From NCBI RefSeq assembly GCF_001612905.1, contig NZ_BDBI01000035.1, forward strand, positions 1-64,000: a stretch of 64,000 nt of DNA. The letters run 5' to 3'. A model generated the notes under the pieces. That model had not been told where the DNA came from, did no database searches, and saw nothing but the letters and a program-made list of their open reading frames with translations. The DNA comes from Nocardia ignorata NBRC 108230. GTDB taxonomy: Bacteria; Actinomycetota; Actinomycetes; Mycobacteriales; Mycobacteriaceae. A program made the position numbers and the translations under genes. Below, one piece after another: positions 57,920 through 64,000 of the stretch. How positions within the stretch are numbered: position 1 is the first letter of the stretch; the number at the start of each line of letters is the position of its first letter.

Positions 57920-58834
57920 TCATCTGAGGACGCGCACGCACAACGTCGTTCTGCTGAAGGAAGTCATCGGGCCGGTGTGATCGATGTGGATGACGGCGTC
58001 GGCGGTGGGAAAGTCCGGCTGGCATCCGAGGAACGAGGCGGTTCCCAAGACCTCGACCTGAGCTCTCGGATCGGTGCACGCGGCCGGTTGGAGGTCGGGG
58101 TTCGGGTCGTCGCCCCAGGTTTCGGACTTCGTGTTGTACACGCATTCCCCCGTCTTCGCGCTGCCTACCCACCACGTCGGTGGTGCCGAGGTCGTTGTCG
58201 GTCCGAGCGCCCATGCCGGAATGGGCTCTTTGGGTGGCGCGGGCAGCTGCGGATCGATACCGATCGTGATCGCCGAGATCACGAACGCCGTGACGGCGGC
58301 CGGGACCGCGAAGCCGACGATCTGCCAGCGTCGATAGAGCGGCTTTCCCGGTGGCATCGGCGGCCACGGATGATCCCTGGGTGCGTCGAGCGCACCGATC
58401 CTGATCCGGTGATACAGATTCGCGAGCATCATGACCGGGTTGATCACCAACGAGTACTTGCCCCACCAACCGCGCCACAGGCTGTCCGCGGTGAGGTCAC
58501 GGTACGTGCTCACGCCACAGGCGCGACAGAACGGACCGTCGACCTTGAAGCTCTGAGATGTGAGGAGCATCCCGCGGTGCCCGCGTAGGGCTGCCCGCAC
58601 GGCCGGAACCGCGCCGCAATGACGACAGCGGATCGGCGGTTGGAGAAGGTGAAAACTATTCGAGGACAACGGGTCCCGATCTGAGAATGGCGAGTTGGGT
58701 CCGCCGCGACGTGCACGGTCGAGCGATCCTAGCGCCGTCCCTGTGCTGTCCGCGAGATGGAACCGTGGGCCGATCGGTGGGAACGTCAGGGACCCGACTT
58801 TGACGCCGAACCGATGCCGCACCGGCTGAGACAC
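57920..58834 (-). CDS. zinc-ribbon membrane protein, unknown
   Basis: A protein of about 304 residues. A zinc-ribbon with CRHCG and CRACG precedes the conserved stretch TADSLWRGWWGKYSLVINPV, a likely membrane span lies at VGFAVPAAVTAFVISAITIG, and an extracellular C-terminal domain with Cys (GECVYN, PAACTDP, LGCQPDF, TTLCVRVLR) follows. I recognise the zinc-ribbon/WWG region from an actinobacterial family of unknown function, with variable C-terminal domains. The start is uncertain; GTG at 58834 is only one option. Confidence 0.7.
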   Translation of the reverse strand: MSQPVRHRFGVKVGSLTFPPIGPRFHLADSTGTALGSLDRARRGGPNSPFSDRDPLSSNSFHLLQPPIRCRHCGAVPAVRAALRGHRGMLLTSQSFKVDGPFCRACGVSTYRDLTADSLWRGWWGKYSLVINPVMMLANLYHRIRIGALDAPRDHPWPPMPPGKPLYRRWQIVGFAVPAAVTAFVISAITIGIDPQLPAPPKEPIPAWALGPTTTSAPPTWWVGSAKTGECVYNTKSETWGDDPNPDLQPAACTDPRAQVEVLGTASFLGCQPDFPTADAVIHIDHTGPMTSFSRTTLCVRVLR

Positions 58835-58925
58835 CAACGTTGGTCACCCGGGCGCGGAGGTCGCGGAGTGCGCCGCATCGACCATGACTTCGCGGGTCGA
58901 TGCGGTGCGGCACGCTCGGTAGGGG

Positions 58926-59249
58926 TCAATCGACGATTGCCGTTGCCTCGAGTTCCACCATCATGTCCGCCTCGAACAGGGCGTCCACGCCGATGAGTGA
59001 GGTGAAGGCGCCTGCCTGGTCGGGGGTCCAACCCGTGACGTAGAAGGTCAGGCGGAGTACGTCGGCGAAGGTGGCGCCTGCTCCGGCCAGGCCGACTGCG
59101 GTGTTGCGCAGGGCTTGGGCAACCTGTCCGGCGAGGTCGCCCGGTGCGACGGGCGTTCCATCGGCGAGACGGGAGACCTGCCCGCTGACCTGCACGTGCC
59201 GCGATCCGGTGCCCACAGCCACGTGGTGGTAGGGCGCGGGCTGCAGCAT
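58926..59249 (-). CDS. RidA-family protein, N-terminus probably frameshifted
   Basis: A RidA/YjgF-like protein (reactive enamine/imine deaminase family), core YHHVAVGTGSRHVQVSGQVS, VAQALRNTAVGLAGAGATFA, DVLRLTFYVTGW and the end MMVELEATAIVD. From the ATG at 59249 it is 107 residues, shorter than the usual 125-135. Upstream, an ATG at 59287 reads MLKPGFVEVSP in another frame; adding one base in the G-run at 59256-59259 would join it as VSP-TGMLQPAPYHHV, the expected RidA N-terminus. So the gene is either frameshifted or mis-sequenced. It is divergent from an hxlR-like gene. Confidence 0.75.
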   Translation of the reverse strand: MLQPAPYHHVAVGTGSRHVQVSGQVSRLADGTPVAPGDLAGQVAQALRNTAVGLAGAGATFADVLRLTFYVTGWTPDQAGAFTSLIGVDALFEADMMVELEATAIVD

Positions 59250-59285
59250 TCCGGTGGGGACACTTCAACGAAACCAGGTTTCAGC

Positions 59286-59667
59286 ATGGATACCGCCGAC
59301 GAGCTCCGCATCGACGCCGCGCACCGCGAGCTACTGGATCAGGTGCTCGACAAGTGGTCGCTCAGCGTCCTCAACGAACTCTGCGAGCGACCCGACCCGG
59401 TTCAACGAACTGCGTCGCGCGATTCCCACGGTGACGCAGAAGTCGCTCACCGCGACGCTGCGCAGACTCGAGCGCAACGGGGTGATCGAACGGCACGTGG
59501 TCGGCACCCGCCCGGTCGCGGTCGAGTACCGGATCACCCCGCTCGGCAAAACCCTGCGCCATCCGGTCGAGGTCCTGCTCGCCTGGGCGGCCGAACAGAT
59601 GCCCGCGATCCACCGCGCCCGCGATGCCTATGACGAGCGTGAGGAAGCAGAACTGGGTGCCAGGTGA
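59286..59667 (+). pseudogene. HxlR-family regulator, frameshifted
   Basis: An HxlR-type winged-helix regulator split by a one-base shift. Frame 1 from the ATG at 59286 reads MDTADELRIDAAHRELLDQV, then LDKWSLSVLNELCERP; the rest, RFNELRRAIPTVTQKSLTAT then LRRLERNGVIERHV, is in the next frame to 59667. Removing one C in the run at 59391-59393 restores CERPTRFNELRR, as expected for HxlR proteins. The start ATG overlaps that of the divergent ridA-like gene. The regulator would normally control that gene. Confidence 0.75.
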
Positions 59668-59756
59668 ATCCGGTGGGCCTTGGCTCATCGGGGAGGACTC
59701 GACCGCAACGTCGTCGCCTGCGGGTCTGTGTCGGTACCCGGGCTTAGGCTGACCAC

Positions 59757-60356
59757 GTGTCGGTGCTGCCTCTGATCTTCACCGCTGGCTGGGCCAGTGG
59801 CATCAATGCGTACGCGGTGGTGTTCCTGCTCGGCCTGTTCGGGCGGATCGGCTGGACCGACGACGTGCCCGCCGGTTTGGAACGCACCGACGTGCTCGTC
59901 GCGGCAGGCGTGCTGTTCCTCATCGAAGCCGTGGCCGACAAGATCCCGTACCTGGATTCCTTCTGGGATGCGGTGCACACGGTCGTGCGCCCGGCCTCCG
60001 GTGCGGTGGTGTCGGCTCTGATCGCCGGACAAGACGATTCGCTGCCCACGCTGTTCGCCGCCGCCGTGGGCGGCACGACCGCGCTGGCCAGTCACATCGT
60101 CAAAGCCGGTACCCGGATGGCCATCAACACCTCACCGGAACCGGTCACCAATATCGCGGTGAGTACCGTCGAGGACTTGAGCGTCGGCGGCATCATCACG
60201 CTCGCGGTGTTCTTCCCGGTCCTCGCGGCCGTCATCGCCGCGATCCTGCTGGCGGTCGGGTTGTGGGTCGTGTACCTGTGCGCCAGCCGGATCCGCCGCT
60301 ACCTGCGCCGAAGAAGGGAACGGCGCGAGACTCGGGCGGTCGACGCACTCGAGTAG
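59757..60356 (+). CDS. DUF4126 membrane protein
   Basis: A 199-residue membrane protein of the DUF4126 family, with the signature SGINAYAVVFLLGLFGRIGW, AVADKIPYLDSFWDAVHTVV and a conserved charged loop; four or five hydrophobic segments and a very basic C-terminal tail (RIRRYLRRRRERRETRAV). Function unknown. The GTG coincides exactly with the predicted transcription start (-10 TAGGCT at 59745-59750), so it is leaderless. It converges with the LLM gene at a distance of one base. Confidence 0.88.
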   Translation: MSVLPLIFTAGWASGINAYAVVFLLGLFGRIGWTDDVPAGLERTDVLVAAGVLFLIEAVADKIPYLDSFWDAVHTVVRPASGAVVSALIAGQDDSLPTLFAAAVGGTTALASHIVKAGTRMAINTSPEPVTNIAVSTVEDLSVGGIITLAVFFPVLAAVIAAILLAVGLWVVYLCASRIRRYLRRRRERRETRAVDALE

Positions 60357-60357
60357 A

Positions 60358-61368
60358 TCACCGCACCTGCGGCGCCACCTTGGATCCGAGCAGATCGATG
60401 GTGTGCAGCACCTTCTCCGGCGGCAGTGTGCCCACGCTGGTGTGCAGCATGAACCGGTCCAGGCCGAGGGTGTCGCGGACGTCGGCGATCTTGGCGGCCA
60501 CGTAGTCGGGGGTGCCGACGAACAACGACCCACTCTGGGAACGCAGCGCGTCGAACTGCTGGCGCGTCATCGGACCCCAACCACGCTCGCGTCCGATCAC
60601 CGACATCGCCATCGCGTACGGCTCGTAGAAATCGGCGACCGCCTGCTCGTCGGTGTCGGCGATGTACCCGTGCGCGTGCACCGCCACCGGCTGCTTCTCG
60701 TGCCCACCTTCGGCCAGCGCCCGGTGATACAGCTCCACCAGCGGCTTGAACCGCGCGGGCTGCCCGCCGATGATGGCGATCGCCAGCGGCAGGCCGAGCA
60801 GTCCGGCGCGGATCACCGATTCGGGGCTGCCGCCGACCGCGATCCACACCGGCAGCGGCCGGTCGTCGGTGCGCGGGTAGACGGTGGCCTCGCGCAGCGG
60901 TGCGCGGAACCGGCCGGACCAGGTGACCGGCTCCTCCTCGCGCAGCCGAAGCAGCAGGCCGAGTTTCTCCTCGAAGAGCGCGTCGTAGTCGCCCAGGTCG
61001 TAACCGAACAGCGGGAACGATTCGGTGAAAGACCCACGCCCGGCCATCAATTCGGCCCGCCCGTTCGACAAGCCGTCCAGGGTCGCGAAGTCCTGATACA
61101 CGCGCACCGGATCGTCGGAGCTGAGCACGGTCACCGCGCTGGTCAGCTGGATCCGTTCGGTGCGGGCCGCGGCCGCGGCCAGGACGACGGCGGGTGCGGA
61201 GGCGGCGAAATCCTGGCGGTGGTGCTCGCCGACGCCGTACACATCCAGGCCCGCGGCCTCGGTGGCCACGGCCTCGTCGACCACCTGACGCAGCCGCTCG
61301 GCCGCCGTCGGCGCGGGCCGATCGCCCGTGGGGTACCGCTCGGCGAAGGTGGTGAGCCCCAGTTCCAT
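60358..61368 (-). CDS. LLM-class flavin-dependent oxidoreductase
   Basis: A 336-residue luciferase-like monooxygenase-fold flavoenzyme (FMN or F420 dependent). Motifs: LDVYGVGEHHRQDFAASAPA, ERIQLTSAVTVLSSDDPVRV, YQDFATLDGLSNGRAELMAG, GRGSFTESFPLFGYDL and LFVGTPDYVAAKIAD. It is of the LLM subgroup with the EHH motif, common in actinobacteria; substrate unknown. GAGG precedes the ATG at 61368, which I prefer to longer readings. It is divergent from the molybdopterin oxidoreductase gene, with an inverted repeat between them. Confidence 0.9.
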   Translation of the reverse strand: MELGLTTFAERYPTGDRPAPTAAERLRQVVDEAVATEAAGLDVYGVGEHHRQDFAASAPAVVLAAAAARTERIQLTSAVTVLSSDDPVRVYQDFATLDGLSNGRAELMAGRGSFTESFPLFGYDLGDYDALFEEKLGLLLRLREEEPVTWSGRFRAPLREATVYPRTDDRPLPVWIAVGGSPESVIRAGLLGLPLAIAIIGGQPARFKPLVELYHRALAEGGHEKQPVAVHAHGYIADTDEQAVADFYEPYAMAMSVIGRERGWGPMTRQQFDALRSQSGSLFVGTPDYVAAKIADVRDTLGLDRFMLHTSVGTLPPEKVLHTIDLLGSKVAPQVR

Positions 61369-61410
61369 GTGAACCTCGTTTCCAGGTCGCGTTCTGTTCC
61401 CCAGTCTAAA

Positions 61411-61424
61411 CGGACCGTGGTCCG
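61411..61424. promoter_or_regulatory. TetR-type inverted repeat between LLM and fdhF-like genes
   Basis: CGGACC-GT-GGTCCG has perfect 6-bp arms, typical of TetR-family operators. It lies between the TAGACT -10 of the LLM gene (minus strand) and the TATGCT -10 of the fdhF-like gene, so one regulator could control both. No TetR gene is in the window. Confidence 0.5.
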
Positions 61425-61449
61425 ATATCATTCCCGTTATGCTGGCCTC

Positions 61450-63735
61450 ATGATCGAGGACCCCGCCGACGACCTGACGGTCACGCCACCGAAGCAGTGG
61501 GCGGTCGGTGTTCCCGCCGTGGTCAACGCGCTGAAGTACTCCCTGTCGCAGAGCACGCTGCCGCGCACCGCGCTCACCTTGCTGAACATCAATCAGACCG
61601 ATGGTTTCGACTGTCCTGGTTGCGCGTGGCCGGAGCCGAAGCATCGGACCACCAACGAGTACTGCGAGAACGGCGCACGCCACATCGCCGACGAGTCGAC
61701 CACGCGTCGCGTCACCGTCGATTTCTTCCGCGAGCATCCGGTCGCCGAACTCGACACGATGTCGGACTACTGGCTCAACCAGCAGGGCCGCCTCACCGAA
61801 CCCATGGTCAAGCGGCCGGGCGCCACACATTACGAACCCATCGGCTGGGACGACGCCCTCGACCTCGTCGCCACCACCTTGCGCGGCCTCGACTCGCCGG
61901 ACGAAGCCGTGTTCTACACCTCGGGCAGACTCAGCAACGAGGCCGCGTTCCTGCTGCAACTGTTCGTGCGCGCCTACGGCACCAACAATCTGCCCGACTG
62001 CTCGAACATGTGCCACGAATCCAGCGGGTCGGCGCTCACCGAAACCCTCGGTGTCGGCAAGGGCAGCGTGTCGCTGGACGACATCTACCAGGCCGACCTG
62101 ATCTTCGTCGTCGGCCAGAACCCCGGCACCAACCACCCGCGCATGCTCTCGGCGCTGGAGCAGACCAAACGCAACGGCGGCACGATCATCGCGGTCAACC
62201 CGCTGCCCGAGGCCGGGCTCATCCGGTTCAAGAATCCGCAGAAGGCGCGCGGTGTGCTCGGTCGCGGCACCGCCATCGCCGACCAATTCCTCAAGATCCG
62301 CCCCGGCGGCGACCTCGCCCTGTTCCGCATGCTGAACCGGCTGCTGCTCGACGCCGAGGACGCCGCGCCGGGCACGGTGCTCGACCACGAGTTCATCGCC
62401 CAGAACACCAGTGGTTTCGAGGAATTCGCCGAACACGCTCGCGCGATCGGCTGGGAGACCGCACTCGCGGCCACCGGGCTCACGCGCGAGGAGATCGAGC
62501 AGGTGCACGGGCGGGTGCTGGCGAGCAAGAAGATCATCGTGTGCTGGGCGATGGGTCTCACCCAGCACAAACACGGTGTGCCGACCATCCGCGAGATCGT
62601 CGATTTCCTGCTGCTGCGCGGCAATATCGGTCGCCCCGGTGCGGGAGTGTGCCCGGTGCGCGGGCACAGCAATGTGCAGGGCGACCGCACGATGGGCATC
62701 TGGGAACGGCCGCCGCAGGCGTTCCTCGACGCGCTGGAAAAGGAGTTCGCGTTCACTCCGCCCGCCGCGCACGGCCTGGATTCGGTCGACGCCATCCGCG
62801 CCATGCGCGACGGCAACGCGAAGGTATTCGTCGGTGTCGCGGGCAATTTCGTGCGCGCCACCCCCGACAGCGAGGTCACCGAGGCGGCATTGCGCCGCTG
62901 TGCGCTCACCGTGCAGATCTCCACCAAGCTCAATCGCTCGCACACGGTGTGCGGTGATACCGCGCTGATCCTGCCGACACTCGGCCGCAGCGACCGCGAC
63001 ATTCAGGCAGGCGGCGAACAATTCGTCACCGTCGAGGACTCGATGAGCGAAGTGCACGCCTCGCGCGGGCGCCTCGACCCGGCCTCACCGCACCTGCTCA
63101 GCGAGGTGGCCATCATCTCCCGGCTCGCACGCCGCACGCTGGGAACCTCGGCGATTCCGTGGGAGGAGTTCGTCGCCGACTACGGGACCATCCGCGACCG
63201 CATCGCCCGCGTCGTGCCCGGTTTCGAGAACTTCAACGAGCGGGTGGCGCAGCCGGGCGGGCTGCGGTTGGCCAATCCGGTCAACGAGGGCGTCTTCCGA
63301 ACCGCCACCGGCAAAGCGCGGTTCACCTGCAACGAGGTGACCGCGCTCGACGTGCCGCCGGGTTACCTTGTGCTGCAGTCACTGCGGTCCCACGACCAGT
63401 GGAACACCATTCCCTACGGCAGCGACGACCGCTATCGCGGCATCCACCACGCGCGCCGGGTGGTGCTGGTCAACCCCGACGACCTCGCCGAACGCGGCCT
63501 GGCCGACGGCGACACCGTCGACATCGTCAGCGTGTGGCACGACGGCAGCGAACGGCGCGCCGAGAAGTTCGTCGTCGTCGCCTACCCGGCGAGCCGGGGT
63601 TCGGCGGCGGCCTACTACCCGGAGACCAACGTCCTGGTCCCCCTCGACAGCGTCGCCGACATCAGCAACACCCCGACCTCGAAGGGCATCGTCGTCCGCC
63701 TCGAACCCGTCACGACCGATCCCGACGTCGGCTAA
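61450..63735 (+). CDS. FdhF/YdeP-family molybdopterin oxidoreductase
   Basis: A 761-residue formate-dehydrogenase-alpha-like molybdopterin oxidoreductase of the FdhF/YdeP (TIGR01701) branch. It has an N-terminal Cys cluster (FDCPGCAWPEP, NEYCENGARH), the molybdopterin-binding parts (FYTSGRLSNEAAFLLQLFVR, NMCHESSGSALTETLGVGKG, FVVGQNPGTNHPRML), and a C-terminal domain (LQSLRSHDQWNTIPYG, YPETNVLVPLDSVADISNTP). The Mo ligand is probably the Cys in NMCHESSG. The substrate in this family is unclear; acid stress resistance is reported for YdeP. The ATG is exactly 7 nt after the T of TATGCT, so it is leaderless. Confidence 0.92.
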   Translation: MIEDPADDLTVTPPKQWAVGVPAVVNALKYSLSQSTLPRTALTLLNINQTDGFDCPGCAWPEPKHRTTNEYCENGARHIADESTTRRVTVDFFREHPVAELDTMSDYWLNQQGRLTEPMVKRPGATHYEPIGWDDALDLVATTLRGLDSPDEAVFYTSGRLSNEAAFLLQLFVRAYGTNNLPDCSNMCHESSGSALTETLGVGKGSVSLDDIYQADLIFVVGQNPGTNHPRMLSALEQTKRNGGTIIAVNPLPEAGLIRFKNPQKARGVLGRGTAIADQFLKIRPGGDLALFRMLNRLLLDAEDAAPGTVLDHEFIAQNTSGFEEFAEHARAIGWETALAATGLTREEIEQVHGRVLASKKIIVCWAMGLTQHKHGVPTIREIVDFLLLRGNIGRPGAGVCPVRGHSNVQGDRTMGIWERPPQAFLDALEKEFAFTPPAAHGLDSVDAIRAMRDGNAKVFVGVAGNFVRATPDSEVTEAALRRCALTVQISTKLNRSHTVCGDTALILPTLGRSDRDIQAGGEQFVTVEDSMSEVHASRGRLDPASPHLLSEVAIISRLARRTLGTSAIPWEEFVADYGTIRDRIARVVPGFENFNERVAQPGGLRLANPVNEGVFRTATGKARFTCNEVTALDVPPGYLVLQSLRSHDQWNTIPYGSDDRYRGIHHARRVVLVNPDDLAERGLADGDTVDIVSVWHDGSERRAEKFVVVAYPASRGSAAAYYPETNVLVPLDSVADISNTPTSKGIVVRLEPVTTDPDVG

Positions 63736-63748
63736 GTACACTTCCGGT

Positions 63749-64000
63749 ATGTCCGTGCGCACCCGTCAGCCACTCGTCCCCGGCACCCAGTCGCCGATCC
63801 GGGATGTCCCGCGTTCCATCGAGCGCCCCGAATACGTGTGGAAACCGACGGTCAACGAGGGCAAAGAGCCCTGGGTACAGACGGCCGAGACCATCGAGAA
63901 GATGCGCATCGCGGGCAAGATCGCCGCCCAGGCACTCGAGGAGGCGGGCAAGGCGGTGGCGCCCGGCGTCACCACCGACGAACTCGACCGCATCGCCCAC
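63749..64000 (+). CDS. map: methionine aminopeptidase, type I (partial)
   Basis: The first 84 codons of a type I methionine aminopeptidase: MSVRTRQPLVPGTQSPIRDV, a Pro-rich N-terminal extension including the actinobacterial PxxP-type motif, and the start of the catalytic fold TAETIEKMRIAGKIAAQALE. The gene runs off the right edge. Synteny (map downstream of the penicillin-binding lipoprotein region in mycobacteria, Rv2861c) supports the call. The ATG is exactly at the transcription start predicted from TACACT (63737-63742), so the mRNA is leaderless. Confidence 0.9.
   Translation, partial: MSVRTRQPLVPGTQSPIRDVPRSIERPEYVWKPTVNEGKEPWVQTAETIEKMRIAGKIAAQALEEAGKAVAPGVTTDELDRIAH

Noticed and set aside
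1..64000. CRISPR arrays, tRNA or rRNA genes, insertion sequences.
   Set aside because: I looked in the intergenic regions and saw no regularly spaced repeats, tRNA cloverleaf-type T-loop sequences, or transposase motifs.

Overview
The window is a high-GC actinobacterial chromosome segment, most likely from Nocardia or a close relative in the Nocardiaceae. The housekeeping order rpsP-KH-rimM-trmD, rplS-lepB-rnhB-DUF2469-yraN-comM-dprA, xerC, M23 peptidase, rpsB-tsf-pyrH-frr-cdsA-rlmN, dxr-rip1-ispG-GNAT-penicillin-binding lipoprotein and finally map follows the Mycobacterium tuberculosis Rv2909c to Rv2861c order. Accessory blocks are inserted between these groups. Base composition and codon use look uniform, and I see no prophage, insertion sequence, CRISPR array, rRNA or tRNA.

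Layout. 1-3.8 kb: a divergent steroid-reductase-like / NTF2-like pair sharing a KstR-type operator, a hairpin-rich spacer, an amidohydrolase and a Uma2-type nuclease. 3.8-5.9 kb: rpsP operon. 5.9-10.7 kb: glyoxalase-like protein, GAF-LuxR regulator and two acyl-CoA ligases. 10.8-19.7 kb: tex, a membrane protein, rplS, lepB, rnhB, DUF2469, yraN, comM and dprA. 20-24.5 kb: xerC, two DUF202 proteins, YqeY, DUF1990, an M23 peptidase and a proline-rich secreted protein. 24.5-30.9 kb: rpsB, tsf, pyrH, frr, cdsA, LapA-like, rlmN. 30.9-35.6 kb: a divergent ribosomal protein L11 paralogue, two tandem Ser/Thr kinases, a LysR regulator with a basic tail, and DUF2631. 35.6-42.4 kb: isoprenoid genes dxr and ispG with the Rip1 protease, a GNAT enzyme and a penicillin-binding lipoprotein. 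42.5-47.6 kb: nitrobindin-like protein, TIGR03118 lipoprotein, and a DUF4254 / thioesterase-like / XRE / DUF4254 block. 47.6-54.4 kb: a complete aminoalkylphosphonate uptake and degradation locus (GntR regulator, FAD oxidase, phosphonatase-like hydrolase, ABC importer). 54.5-63.7 kb: mixed accessory genes, including a divergent ridA/hxlR pair that both look frameshifted and an LLM flavoenzyme divergent from a molybdopterin oxidoreductase. The window ends inside map.

Two promoter themes recur. Many genes (rnhB, dxr, DUF4126, fdhF-like, map and others) have an extended -10 hexamer ending exactly 7 nt before the start codon, so they are probably leaderless. In contrast rpsP and rplS share an almost identical promoter with a long leader, and rpsB has a related one plus DnaA boxes. 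The most notable observations are the L11 paralogue lacking the proline-rich loop, the DUF4254 block with a thioesterase-like protein that seems to lack its catalytic His, the phosphonate locus with two operators, the palindrome-rich in-frame insert in an acyl-CoA ligase, and the KstR operator at the left edge.
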